DNA of 42,983 nucleotides from Paulinella micropora. Lineage: Eukaryota > Cercozoa > Imbricatea > Euglyphida. This document shows positions 24,755 through 39,592 of the stretch, piece by piece; the first letter of the stretch is position 1; every line of letters starts with the position of its first letter. The stretch is taken from positions 711,397 to 754,379 of the forward strand of contig BJOX01000133.1 in assembly GCA_009731375.1 (NCBI GenBank). The letters run 5' to 3'. The notes beneath the pieces were generated by a model. The model had not been told where the DNA came from and ran no database searches. It worked only from the letters and a program-made list of their open reading frames with translations. Made by a program: the position numbers and the translations under genes.

Positions 24755-24968
24755 GTCTATCTATCTACCTACCTATCTATCTATCTGCCTGTCTATCTGG
24801 CTATCTCTCTGTCTCTCTGTCTCTCTGTCTGCTATCTGTCTCTCTGTCTCTGTGTGTTGCTGTCTGATTGTCTGTCTGTCTGCCTGCCTTTCTGTCTGTT
24901 TTTCTGTCTGTTTGTCTGTCTATCTATCTATCTACCCGTCTGTCTGTCTGTCCGTGCATATCTATCTG

Positions 24969-25026
<58 letters not shown>

Positions 25027-25526
25027 CTTCCATTCATCTATCCTTCCATTCATCTATCCTTCCATTCATCTATCCATCCATCCATCCATCCATCCATCCA
25101 TCCATCCAACCATCCATCCATCCATCTATCCATCCATCCATCCATCCATCCATCTATCAATCCATCCATCCATCTATCAATCAATCCATCCATCTATACA
25201 TCCATCCATCCATCCATCCATCTATCCATCCATCCATCCATCTATCCATCCATCCATCCATCTATCCATCTATCCATCCATCCATCCTATCCATCCATCC
25301 ATCCATCTATCCATCCATCCATCCATCCATCTATCCATCCATCCATCCATCCATCCATCCAACCATCCATCCATCTATCCATCCATCCATCCATCCATCC
25401 ATCCAACCATCCATCCATCCATCCATCCATCCATTTCCAGGGCAGACCTCGGGCTCGCCCATGTACGTTATGGCTTCATGGCAAAGTCGCTGGCTCTGTG
25501 ATCATGGCTTTGTCGTTTTTGTGCAG
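24454..25526. repeat. Intron of TATC, TCTG and CATC repeats with degenerate exon copy
   Basis: TATC repeat to about 25020, with a TCTG-rich part at 24780-24960, then CATC repeat to about 25434. From 25441 a degenerate copy of the next exon begins after ttccag (GGCTCGCCCATGTACGTTAT against GGCTCGCTTATGTATGTGGT). Confidence 0.8.
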
Positions 25527-25610
25527 GCCATGGGCTCGCTTATGTATGTGGTGGCTTTCTATATGGCTACATACGCTGGCTACGACCGTGGGCATATGGC
25601 TTTTGTTCTG
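25527..25610 (+). CDS. Exon: membrane segment
   Basis: 84 bases, acceptor cgtttttgtgcag, donor gtctgt, phase 0 to 0, coding [19 protein letters not shown] followed by [10 protein letters not shown] clear hydrophobic helix with a short charged end. Confidence 0.7.
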
Positions 25611-25644
25611 GTCTGTACATAAACACACACACACACACACACCT

Positions 25645-25828
25645 GTACGTGACGGCTAACTTGGCTACGTACGCTGGCGATGACCATGGTCACGTCTTTT
25701 GTGCTGGTCTGTTGCATGGCTACACACACACACACACACACACACACTGTGTGGTGGCTTTCTACCTGGCTACGTACGCTGGCTACGACCATGGCCATGT
25801 GGCTTCGGTGCTGGTCTGTTGCGTGGCT

Positions 25829-25834
<6 letters not shown>
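25645..25834 (+). pseudogene. Two further partial copies of the preceding exon and its donor
   Basis: Copies at about 25645-25725 and 25748-25834 repeat the sequence from GTACGTG/GTGGTGGC through the Tyr-Ala-Gly region to gtctgttgc. They are separated by (CA)n. Neither has a clear acceptor. The second keeps the frame (VVAFYLATYAGYDHGHVASV) and the first is degraded. Confidence 0.6.
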
Positions 25835-25859
<25 letters not shown>

Positions 25860-25882
25860 CACACACACACATATGGCTTGTA

Positions 25883-25940
<58 letters not shown>

Positions 25941-26040
25941 GAGAGAGTTTATATGTGTGTATGTATGTATGTATGTATGTATGTATGTATGTATTTATGT
26001 ATGTATGTACATATGTATGTATGTTGCTTGTAGGTTTGTG

Positions 26041-29150
<3,110 letters not shown>

Positions 29151-29202
<52 letters not shown>

Positions 29203-29259
29203 ATGATGATGATGATAATAATAATAATACCTCTCTCTGTGATGATGATGATGATGATG

Positions 29260-29308
<49 letters not shown>

Positions 29309-29458
29309 TAATAATAATAATACCTCTCTGTGATGATGATGATAATGATGATGATGATAATGATAATAATAATAATACCTCTCTGTGATGATGATGATGA
29401 TGATGATAATAATGATGATGATGATGATAATGATAATAATAATGATAATACCTCTCTG

Positions 29459-29489
<31 letters not shown>

Positions 29490-29523
29490 AATAATAATAA
29501 TACCTCACTGTGTGATGATGATA

Positions 29524-29558
<35 letters not shown>

Positions 29559-29580
29559 AATAATAATAATACCTCTCTGC

Positions 29581-29616
<36 letters not shown>

Positions 29617-29701
29617 AATAACAATAAGAATAATACCTCTCTGTGATGATGATGATGATGATGATGATAATAATAATAATAATAATAATAATACTATATC
29701 G
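29151..29701. repeat. CT, GAT and AAT repeats with repeated CCTCTCTGTG phrase
   Basis: Blocks of GATGAT and AATAAT, each separated by the phrase acctctctgtg, about seven times. The phrase derives from the donor side of the array unit (gtacctctctctgtg), so these are further shortened copies lacking the exon part. Confidence 0.8.
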
Positions 29702-30101
29702 GAGGCGTACTGATGCAGCTAATGGCATATCCTCAACGGACATAAGCCTCCAATACCCTTGTTCGAGGTCCTCCACCCCCCCGTGTCAGTCTCTCGCCTG
29801 ATGATCGGGGCCACCGATGGAGCTCCTGAGGGCAAGACTGCACTAAGCCGAGGTTATTCCGCAGTCCCAGCAACCTCTTGCAAGACGTCACCGAATGTGC
29901 AAGTGCATACACCAAGCGCGGTTGCTAGAGCTGCCTCGAAACCCCACCCATAACAATCTGGTGTCTGCTGGGTCCTGGGCTATCAACCAGCATATGCGGA
30001 GTTTAAGATCTTTTACGCGCGCAACGACCCTCCTCCCCAGCATCTACCACCAAAGGGTTATGAGTTGGCGTCACAGTTTAACGCGTTGAGGCCATTGGGC
30101 T
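29702..30101. repeat. 400-bp duplicated unit, copy 2
   Basis: Near-identical to 28524-28923. On the plus strand a frame open from 29954 to TAG at 30115 codes 53 residues (including AEFKIFYARNDPPPQHLPPK), which looks protein-like. On the minus strand a short frame near 29700-29776 has DLEQGYW, vaguely like the start of a Ty3-type reverse transcriptase motif. Neither is conclusive. It may be a transposable element fragment or a gene fragment copied within the intron. Confidence 0.85.
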
Positions 30102-30377
30102 GGAACTCTGTTTAGCAAGTGTGACTAGGTTTTTTCATCGGGATTTCCCTCAAATATGCCACAGTCAACACTCCAAGGAATAATAATAATAATAATAATA
30201 ATACATTAACAAAAAAAAATAACAAAAAAAAAATCATGATGATGAAATAGTGCAAAAATTCATTACAGTATTATTCAAAACGCGTTTTGAATGTATGTAG
30301 GGTTTAACCAGTGGGTCGTTGGAGGCCTGGATGGTACATGAGCTACAAAAAAGCAACCGCTGGAAATATATGGTCTC
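30102..30377. other. Unique island inside intron
   Basis: Complex AT-rich sequence with a short AAT repeat near 30180-30203. I see no exon with both splice sites and a matching phase. Confidence 0.4.
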
Positions 30378-30430
<53 letters not shown>

Positions 30431-30469
30431 ATATATGTGTACATATATGTGTATACCTATCTCTCTCTC

Positions 30470-30542
<73 letters not shown>

Positions 30543-30550
30543 AACATCCC

Positions 30551-30604
<54 letters not shown>

Positions 30605-31180
30605 NNNNNNNNNNNNNNNNNNNNNNNNNNNNNNNNNNNNNNNNNNNNNNNNNNNNNNNNNNNNNNNNNNNNNNNNNNNNNNNNNNNNNNNNNNNNNNNN
30701 NNNNNNNNNNNNNNNNNNNNNNNNNNNNNNNNNNNNNNNNNNNNNNNNNNNNNNNNNNNNNNNNNNNNNNNNNNNNNNNNNNNNNNNNNNNNNNNNNNNN
30801 NNNNNNNNNNNNNNNNNNNNNNNNNNNNNNNNNNNNNNNNNNNNNNNNNNNNNNNNNNNNNNNNNNNNNNNNNNNNNNNNNNNNNNNNNNNNNNNNNNNN
30901 NNNNNNNNNNNNNNNNNNNNNNNNNNNNNNNNNNNNNNNNNNNNNNNNNNNNNNNNNNNNNNNNNNNNNNNNNNNNNNNNNNNNNNNNNNNNNNNNNNNN
31001 NNNNNNNNNNNNNNNNNNNNNNNNNNNNNNNNNNNNNNNNNNNNNNNNNNNNNNNNNNNNNNNNNNNNNNNNNNNNNNNNNNNNNNNNNNNNNNNNNNNN
31101 NNNNNNNNNNNNNNNNNNNNNNNNNNNNNNNNNNNNNNNNNNNNNNNNNNNNNNNNNNNNNNNNNNNNNNNNNNNNNNNN

Positions 31181-31253
<73 letters not shown>

Positions 31254-31266
31254 GCATGAACCTCCC

Positions 31267-31322
<56 letters not shown>
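30378..31322. repeat. CT and CA repeats with a 576-base gap
   Basis: (CT)n, TATC, (CT)n, (CA)n, phrase acgtgaacatcccttat, (CT)n, N (30605-31180), (CT)n, (CA)n, phrase acgcatgaacctcccttat, (CT)n. The two phrases are copies of each other on either side of the gap, so the gap probably lies inside a duplicated block. Confidence 0.9.
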
Positions 31323-31327
<5 letters not shown>

Positions 31328-31335
31328 CCCTGCAG

Positions 31336-31907
31336 GATCCAAAGGCTCTAGCTCGTCCCTTGGGCTGTCTCATCTTCATCTCTAGCATCTTCCTTCACAT
31401 TCCCCTTCATCCCACCTTGTCTGCTTGCAGGACCTCGAGGCCTTGTTCGGTCTCTTGCGCTGTCTCATCTTCATCTCTAGCATCTTCCTTCACATTCCCC
31501 TTCATTCCACCTTGTCTGCTTGCAGGATCTCGAGGCCTTGTTCGGTCTCTTGCGCTGTCTCATCTTCATCTCTTACATCTTCCTTCACATTCCCCTTCAT
31601 CCCACCTTGTCTGCTTGCAGGATCTCGAGGGCTTGTTCGGTCTCTTGCGCTGTCTCATCTTCATCTCTACCATCTCCTTCACATATACACCTTCATCCCA
31701 CCTTGTCTGCTTGCAGGATCTCAAGGCCTTGTTCGGTCGCTTGCGCTGTCTCATCTTCATCTCTAGCATCTTCCTTCACATTCCCCATCATCCCACCTTG
31801 TCTTCTTTCAGGACCTCGAGGGCTTGTTCGGTCTCTTGCGCTGTCTCATCTTCATCTCTAGCATCTTTCCTTCACATTCCCCTTCATCCCACCTTGTCTG
31901 CTTGCAG
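31336..31907 (+). repeat. Six tandem 95-bp copies of acceptor plus exon start
   Basis: Units start at 31336, 31431, 31526, 31621, 31717 and 31812, with the full exon as the seventh at 31908 (periods 95-96). Each has acceptor cttgtctgcttgcag or a variant, then GAT/GACCTCGAGGCCTTG and some 30 further exon-like bases. It then passes into intron-like sequence with no GT donor at the exon-end position. The first unit is more diverged, and the fifth copy has ATAC inserted. Confidence 0.9.
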
Positions 31908-32037
31908 GATCTCGAGGCCTTGTTCGGTCGCTTGGGTTGGATCATGTTCGTCTCTAACCTTTCCTTCGCGCTCTTGGGCGGCATATTGTTCACAGGCCTC
32001 CCGCACTTGCCGTATATACCATTCCTGCTCCGCTCGG
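31908..32037 (+). CDS. Exon: membrane segment and loop
   Basis: Acceptor cttgtctgcttgcag. Codes DLEALFGRLGWIMFVSNLSF then ALLGGILFTGLPHLPYIPF. Phase 0 start agrees with the exon at 26034. Ending at donor gtctta (32038) gives phase 1, which matches the next exon. The frame stays open to TGA at 32076-32078, so later donors (gttgtg, gtgatc) or a terminal exon are possible, but these would be out of phase with the exon at 35266. Confidence 0.6.
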
Positions 32038-32079
32038 GTCTTATGAGAGAGAAAGGGGTTGTGATCATGCGGATATGAG

Positions 32080-32104
32080 AGAAGGAGGGAGGGAGGGAGG
32101 GAGG

Positions 32105-32164
<60 letters not shown>

Positions 32165-32398
32165 GTAATCCAGGAAGGGAAGGAAGAAAGGAAAGGGAAA
32201 GAAGAAAGGAAAGGGAAAGAAAGGAAAGAAGGGAAGAAGGAAGGAGAAGGAAGGAACGAAGGAAGGAAGGAAGAAAGGAAGGAAGGAAGGAATGACGGAA
32301 GGAAGGAAGGAAGGAAGGAATGACGGAAGGAAGGAAGGAATGACGGAAGGAAGGAAGGAAGGAATGACGGAAGGAAGGAAGGAAGGAAGGAAGGAAGT
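32080..32398. repeat. GGGA, GA and GGAA purine repeats
   Basis: Purine-only microsatellites on the plus strand (GGGA, GA, then GGAA with ATGACGGAA interruptions). This is the opposite strand polarity to the pyrimidine intron at 7.8-19.7 kb. Confidence 0.9.
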
Positions 32399-32429
32399 GG
32401 TTGTGGATCGCGTTGTATATGATTATTGT

Positions 32430-33790
32430 TTCATTAACATTAACGTTAACATTAACTTTGAAAGTAAAATTAACATTCACATGAACATGAATATTAACAT
32501 TAACATTAACATTAACATTAACATTAACATTACATTACATTACATTACATTACATTACATTAACATTAACATTAACATTAACCTTAACATTAACATTACA
32601 TTACATTACATTACATTACATTACATTAACATTAACATTAACATTAACATTAACATTAACATCACATTACATTACATTAACATTAACATTAACATTAACA
32701 TTACATTAACATTACATAACTTAACTTAACATTAACATTAACATTAACATTACATTACATTACATTACATTAACATTAACATTAACATTAACATTAACAT
32801 TAACATCAACATGAACATGAACATGAACATGAACATTACATTACATTACATTACATTACATTGCATTGCATTACATTACATAACATTACATTACATTACA
32901 TGACATTCCATTAACATTAACATTAACATTAACATTAACATTAACATTAGATTAGATTAGATTAGATTAGATTAGATTAGATTAGATTAGATTAAACATT
33001 GACATTAACATTACATTACATTACAGTACATTGCATTACATTACATTAGATTACATTAGATTACATTAGATTACATTACATTACATTAACATTAACATTA
33101 ACATTACATTACATTCACATTAACATTAACATTACGTTAACATTACATTACGTTAACATTACATTAACATTAACATTAACATTACACTACATTACATTAC
33201 ATTACATTACATTACATCAACATTAACATTAACATTAGCATTGACATTAACATTAACATTACATTACATTACATTACATTACATTACATTACATTACATT
33301 ACGTTACATTACATTACATTAACATTAACATTAACATTACATTAACATTAACATTAACATTAACATTAACATTAACATTACATTACATTACATTACATTA
33401 ACATTAACATTAACATTAACATTAACATTAACATTAACATTAACATTAACATTAATATTACATTACATTACATTACATTACATTACATTAACATTAACAT
33501 TAACATTAACATTAACATTAACATAAACATTACATTACATTACATTACATTACATTACATTACATTACATTAACATTAACATTAACATTAACATTAACAT
33601 TGACATTAACATTGACAATGACATTGGCAATGACATTACATTACATTACATTACATTACATTACATTATATTACATTAACATTTACATAACATTAACATT
33701 AACATTAACATTAACATTACATTACATTAACATTACATTACATTGCATTACATTGCATTACATTACATTACATTACATTACATTACATTA
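32430..33790. repeat. ATTAAC/ATTAC satellite, left arm
   Basis: Mixed hexamer (ATTAAC) and pentamer (ATTAC) repeats, with an ATTAG block at about 32947-32993. Its reverse complement occupies 33980-35255. Confidence 0.95.
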
Positions 33791-33848
33791 ACATGCGCTG
33801 ACATGTGCTGTGTGTGGCACACGGCTCACTGTGGGATGAATGATGAAA

Positions 33849-33944
<96 letters not shown>

Positions 33945-33979
33945 TGGACATTTGGCATACGTGGTGGAATGTTGCATGA
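33791..33979. other. Spacer between inverted satellite arms
   Basis: About 60 bases of unique sequence (including tgcgctgacatgtgctgtgt), then (CT)n, (CA)n and 30 unique bases. No exon with clear splice sites. Confidence 0.6.
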
Positions 33980-35255
33980 ATATAATGTTAATGTAATGTT
34001 AATGTAATGTTAATGTAATGTTAATGTAATGTTAATTTAATGTTAATGTAATGTTAATGTAATGTTAATGTAATGTTAATGTAATGTTAATGTAATGTTA
34101 ATGTAATGTTAATGTAATGTAATGTAATGTAATGTAATGTAATGTAATGTAATGTTCATGTAATGTTCATGTAATGTTCATGTGATGTAATGTTAATGTA
34201 ATGTTCATGTAATGTTCATGTAATGTTAATGTAATGTAATGTAATGTAATGTTAATGTAATGTAATGTTAATGTAATGTTAATGTAATGTTAATGTAATG
34301 TTAATGTAATGTTAATGTAATGTTAATGTAATGTTAATGTAATGTTAATGTAATGTTAATGTAATGTTAATGTAATGTTAATGTAATGTTAATGTAATGT
34401 TAATGTAATGTTAATGTAATGTTAATGTAATGTTAATGTAATGTTAATGTAATGTTAATGTAATGTTAATGTAATGTTAATGTAATGTTAATGTAATGTT
34501 AATGTAATGTTAATGTAATGTTAATGTAATGTTAATGTAATGTTAATGTAATGTTAATGTAATGTTAATGTAATGTTAATGTAATGTTAATGTAATGTTA
34601 ATGTAATGTTAATGTAATGTTAATGTAATGTTAATGTAATGTTAATGTAATGTTAATGTAATGTTAATGTAATGTTAATGTAATGTTAATGTAATGTTAA
34701 TGTAATGTTAATGTAATGTTAATGTAATGTTAATGTAATGTTAATGTAATGTTAATGTAATGTTAATGTAATGTTAATGTAATGTAAAGTAATGTAATGT
34801 AATGTAATGCAATGTAATGTTAATGTAATGTAATGTTTAATGTTAGTTAATCTTAGTGTTAATTTTAATGTTAGTGTTACTTTCAATGTTAATGTCAATG
34901 TTAATGTTAATGTTAATGTTAATTTTAATTTTAATATTAATGTTAATGTTAATGTTAATGTTAATGTAATGTAATGTAATCTTAATGTTAACGCAATGTA
35001 GTGTAATGTAATGTAATGTAATGTAATGTTAATGTAATGTTAATGTAATGTTAATGTAATCTTAATGTAATGTAGTCTAATGTAATGTAATGTAATCTAA
35101 TGTAATGTAATGTAATGTAATGTTCATGTAAGGTAATGTTAATGCCATGTAATGTAATGTTCAAGTAATGTTAATGTTAATGTCAATGTTTAATGTCATG
35201 TCATGTAATGTCATGTCATGTAATGTAAATGTCATATCATGTAATGTTAATGTAA
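33980..35255. repeat. GTTAAT/GTAAT satellite, right arm
   Basis: Reverse-complement motif of the left arm. From about 34250 to 34780 it is a very regular 11-mer (TTAATGTAATG) in roughly 45-50 copies. Outside that block the hexamer and pentamer are mixed. Confidence 0.95.
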
Positions 35256-35265
35256 TATTGCGCAG

Positions 35266-35418
35266 TCTTGCTCTTCATCCACGGCTTGGCCGCGTGCTAC
35301 CTGATGGCACCCTCAACCGAGCTACCGGTGGTGCCACCACTGCCACCCGCCACCACCGGACCTCCACTGCCACCCGCAACCACCGGACCTGCTGCGGTGG
35401 CCCAAGAAGATGCAGATG
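35266..35418 (+). CDS. Exon: membrane segment followed by proline-rich linker
   Basis: 153 bases, acceptor taatattgcgcag, donor gtcatg, phase 1 to 1. Codes LLFIHGLAACYLMAPSTELP, then a tandem PPLPPATTG pair (a 27-base DNA repeat), then AAVAQEDAD. The reading continues in phase into the exon at 35867. A second frame is also open (His/Thr/Arg-rich), but it would meet a stop in the next exon. Confidence 0.55.
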
Positions 35419-35866
<448 letters not shown>

Positions 35867-35930
35867 CATCAGCTTCTGAGGGCCCTTCAAGCGATATGGA
35901 GGAAAAAAACACACCGGAAACAAAGCGAAG
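35867..35930 (+). CDS. Exon: charged linker
   Basis: 64 bases, acceptor tatcatacag, donor gtatgt, phase 1 to 2, coding SASEGPSSDMEEKNTPETKR. Hydrophilic and probably a disordered loop continuing the Pro/Asp-rich linker. A copy of the exon end and donor (ataccggaagccaagcgtag, then gtatgt) lies at 35975-36001 in the following repeat. An alternative frame (phase 0, HQLLRALQAIW) is also open and would fit the phase demanded by later exons. Confidence 0.5.
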
Positions 35931-36001
35931 GTATGTAAGATACATACATACATACATACATACATAAATACAAACATACCGGAAGCCAAGCGTAGGTATG
36001 T

Positions 36002-36078
36002 AACATACATTATATACATACATACATATATACATACATACATACATACATACATACATACATACATACAAACATACA

Positions 36079-36111
<33 letters not shown>

Positions 36112-36231
36112 GCATACATACATACATACATACATACATACATACATACATACATACATACATGCATACATACATGCATACATACATACATACATGCATG
36201 CATGCATAACATACATGCATACATGCATACA

Positions 36232-36264
<33 letters not shown>

Positions 36265-36612
36265 GCATGCATTCTTACATACATACATATATGCATGCAA
36301 TCTTACATACATGCATACATACATGCATACATACATACATACATACATACATACATACATACATACATACATACATACGTACATACATACGTACGTACAT
36401 ACATACATACATACATACATACATACGTACGTGCGTACGTACGTACGTACATACGTACATACATACATACATGCATACATACATACATACATACATACAT
36501 ACATACATACATACATACATACATACGTACGTACGTACGTACGTACGTACGTACGTACGTACCGTGCGTACGTACGTACGTGCATACATACATACATACA
36601 TACATACATACA

Positions 36613-36646
<34 letters not shown>

Positions 36647-37080
36647 CATACATACATACATACATACATACATACATACGTACGTACGTACGTACATACA
36701 TACGTACATACATACATACATACATACATACATACATACATCATACATACATACATACATACATACATACATACATACATAACATACATACATGCGTACG
36801 TACATCGTACATACATACATACATACATACATAGATACATACATACATGCATACATACATACATACATACATACATACATACATACATACATGCGTACGT
36901 ACGTACGTACGTACGTACGTACGTACGTACGTACATACATACATACATACATACATACATACGTGCATACATACATACATACATACATACGTACATACGT
37001 ACGTACGTACGTACGTACGTACATACATACATACATACATACATACATACATACATACATACTTCTGGTGACCTGGCCAG

Positions 37081-37140
<60 letters not shown>

Positions 37141-37223
37141 AGTATATGTATAAGTATATGTATATGCATATGCATATGTATATGCATATGCATATGGATA
37201 TGTATATGTAAATGTATATGTAC

Positions 37224-37304
<81 letters not shown>

Positions 37305-37311
37305 CATATGC

Positions 37312-37401
<90 letters not shown>

Positions 37402-37415
37402 ATATGTATATGTAG
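36002..37415. repeat. Intron of ATAC/GTAC then TATATG repeats
   Basis: ATAC with GTAC blocks to about 37062, a short island (cttctggtgacctggccag, 37062-37080), then TATATG/TGTATG to 37410. The island distantly resembles the exon at 37416. GTACGTAC blocks are self-complementary. Confidence 0.9.
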
Positions 37416-37434
37416 CTCCGGAAACATTACACAG
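37416..37434 (+). CDS. Candidate microexon
   Basis: 19 bases, acceptor tatatgtag, donor gtgttc. From phase 2 it codes SGNITQ after a shared Ser codon. It then ends in phase 0, which runs into a stop in the full-length exon at 38353. In the other open frame (PETLHR) it joins that exon correctly. The join is unresolved. Confidence 0.35.
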
Positions 37435-37838
37435 GTGTTCGTGTATACATACATACATACATACATACATACATACATACATACATACATGCATGCATGC
37501 ATGCATGCATGCATACATCCATACATACACATACATACAATACATACATTACATACATTACATATATTACATACATACATACATACAATACATACATTAC
37601 ATACATTACATACATTACATACATACATACATACATACATATATACATAACATACATACATAACATACATACGTGCATGCATACATACATACATACATAC
37701 ATACATACATTCAAATCATACATAACATACATACATATATGTCTACTTAGAAGACAAGCTGTGACGATAGGTGGCTATGTACATACATACATACATACAT
37801 ACATACATACAATACATACAATACATACATTACATACA

Positions 37839-37869
<31 letters not shown>

Positions 37870-37996
37870 CATACAATACATACATAACATACATACATAT
37901 ATATCTACTTAGAAGACAAGCTGTGACGACAGGTGGCTCTGTACATACATACATACATACATACATACAATACATACAATACATACATAACATACA

Positions 37997-38027
<31 letters not shown>

Positions 38028-38352
38028 CAATACATACATAACATACATACATATATATCTACTTAGAAGACAAGCAGTGACGACAGGTGGCTCTGTACAT
38101 AACATGCATACATACATACATACATACATACATACATACATAGATACGTACAATACATACATATAACATACATAACATACATACATATATATATGTCTAC
38201 TTAGAAGACAAGCTGTGACGACAGGTGGCTCTGTACATACATACATACAATACATGCATACATACAACATAGATACATCTATACATACATACATACATAC
38301 ATGCATACGTACAATACATACATATAACATACATACATATATATCTACTTAG
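37435..38352 (+). repeat. ATAC intron with four truncated exon copies
   Basis: Copies of the next exon's acceptor and first 20 bases start at 37751, 37913, 38067 and 38205, each as tctacttag, AAGACAAGC(T/A)GTGACGA, (T/C)AG, then gtggct(c/a)tgtac and ATAC repeat. A change from GGCGGC to GGTGGC in these copies creates a GT donor that the full-length copy at 38353 lacks. They could be spliced as 20-base exons, which would change the frame. Confidence 0.85.
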
Positions 38353-38398
38353 AAGACAAGCTGTGACGACAGGCGGCACTTCTGGCCTGTCTGAAGAG
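38353..38398 (+). CDS. Exon: Gly/Ser/Thr-rich loop
   Basis: 46 bases, acceptor atctacttag, donor gtatat, phase 2 to 0, coding QAVTTGGTSGLSEE after a shared Arg codon. Its end phase matches the exon at 38678. A sixth copy at 38477-38517 (acceptor atgtgaag, donor gtgtat) is three bases shorter at its start and two at its end. Confidence 0.45.
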
Positions 38399-38410
38399 GT
38401 ATATATATAT

Positions 38411-38470
<60 letters not shown>

Positions 38471-38559
38471 GTGAAGAAAAGCTGTGACGACAGGTGGCAC
38501 TTCTGGCCTGTCTGAAGGTGTATACATACATACATACATACATACATACATACACACAC

Positions 38560-38658
<99 letters not shown>

Positions 38659-38677
38659 AAGTGGAAATGATCCACAG

Positions 38678-38701
38678 TTGACCGCCCTCTACTTACTAGA
38701 G
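38678..38701 (+). CDS. Exon: start of membrane segment
   Basis: 24 bases, acceptor gaaatgatccacag, donor gtaaaa, phase 0 to 0, coding LTALYLLE. A copy of its last 20 bases with a donor-like gtcggc lies at 38891-38917 (cgtcctctacttactcgag). Confidence 0.5.
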
Positions 38702-38926
38702 GTAAAATTCATACATACATACATACACACATGTACATACACACATACATACATACATACATACATACATGCATGCGTACATACATACATACATACATGC
38801 GTACATACGTACATACATACATACATAAACACATATGCACGTACGTACATACATGCATACATACATACATACATACATACATACATACATGTCGTCCTCT
38901 ACTTACTCGAGGTCGGCTACACACAC

Positions 38927-38986
<60 letters not shown>

Positions 38987-38993
38987 ACACACA
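38702..38993. repeat. ATAC and GA repeats
   Basis: ATAC/GTAC repeat (38708-38889), the partial exon copy at 38891, then (GA)n and (CA)n to 38993. Confidence 0.85.
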
Positions 38994-39069
38994 CATTATC
39001 TCAAGTTTTATCGGTCACCTCCACAAAATATGGTCAGGTTACCGATAAAACTACATACGCGACGGCGCC

Positions 39070-39137
39070 AAATTTGACGTGATTTTGCGGGGCTCGCCGG
39101 CCCGACTCCGGCTCGTCCCGCAAAAAACGTCAAATTT
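39070..39137. repeat. Hairpin element in intron
   Basis: Two near-complementary arms of about 22 bases (aaatttgacgtgattttgcg and cgcaaaaaacgtcaaattt) flank a GC-rich centre. The sequence right of it (ggctagccgccatacaaaac) recurs in altered form at 42808-42830, so this may be a dispersed miniature element. Confidence 0.7.
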
Positions 39138-39176
39138 CTGGCTAGCCGCCATACAAAACTATTTCTCTCTATGTAG

Positions 39177-39273
39177 GCTTCGTCCTCCTTCTTTTTGTCT
39201 TATTACTTCCTGGCGTGGCAACCGTGGACCTTGGAATTGCTGGGACTACCTCTTACTATCTTTACCACTCCTG
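39177..39273 (+). CDS. Exon: membrane segment
   Basis: 97 bases, acceptor atttctctctatgtag, donor gtctgt, phase 0 to 1. Codes ASSSFFLSYYFLAWQPWTLE then LLGLPLTIFTTP. Strongly hydrophobic with Trp/Pro, typical of a transporter. This is the longest unbroken convincing hydrophobic exon in the 3' half. Confidence 0.65.
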
Positions 39274-39440
39274 GTCTGTCCTACCTACCTACCTACCTAC
39301 CTACCTACCTACCTGCCTGCCTACCCACCCACCTACCTTCCTACCTACCTACATACATACATACCTACCTACCCACCTACATACATACCTACCTACCTAC
39401 CTACCCACCTACCTACCTACCTACCTACCTACCTACCTAG
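39274..39440. repeat. CTAC repeat intron
   Basis: CTAC repeat with CCAC, CTGC and ATAC variants, leading straight into acceptor acctacctag. Confidence 0.85.
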
Positions 39441-39476
39441 CTCTCTCTATTCCTGTTGTCCTCTTTTCCTTCATTG
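39441..39476 (+). CDS. Exon: membrane segment, copy 1 of 2
   Basis: 36 bases, phase 1 to 1, donor gtcttc. Codes LSIPVVLFSFI after completing the Ala codon. The donor fits phase with the exon at 41778. Confidence 0.5.
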
Positions 39477-39592
39477 GTCTTCCTTGCACCTACCTTACCT
39501 ACCAACCTACCTACCTACCTACCTACCTACCTACCCACCTACCTACCTACCTTACCTACCTACCTACCTACCTACCTTAACTACCTACCTAC

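Noticed and set aside
29702-29776. Ty3-type reverse transcriptase fragment on the minus strand
   Set aside because: DLEQGYW recalls the family motif, but a stop lies just upstream and the alignment needs gaps. Kept only as a remark.
31908-32037. Assignment of this exon to an ABCG-type transporter
   Set aside because: The phrase around GRLGWIMFV resembles the membrane part of such proteins, but no nucleotide-binding domain motifs occur in the window and the similarity is too short.
31360-32046. 228-codon frame across the 95-bp units as one repetitive protein
   Set aside because: Each unit contains a strong pyrimidine-tract acceptor and intron-like sequence, and 95-bp periods shift the frame. 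The frame phases of the last unit fit the spliced model instead.
34250-34780. Telomeric repeat
   Set aside because: The 11-mer TTAATGTAATG is not G-rich, is internal, and occurs in both orientations.
36010-37545. 511-codon Met-Tyr-Val-Cys frame, and Tyr-Ile-His-Thr frames on the other strand
   Set aside because: Translation of TATG/ATAC tetranucleotide repeats, open on both strands.
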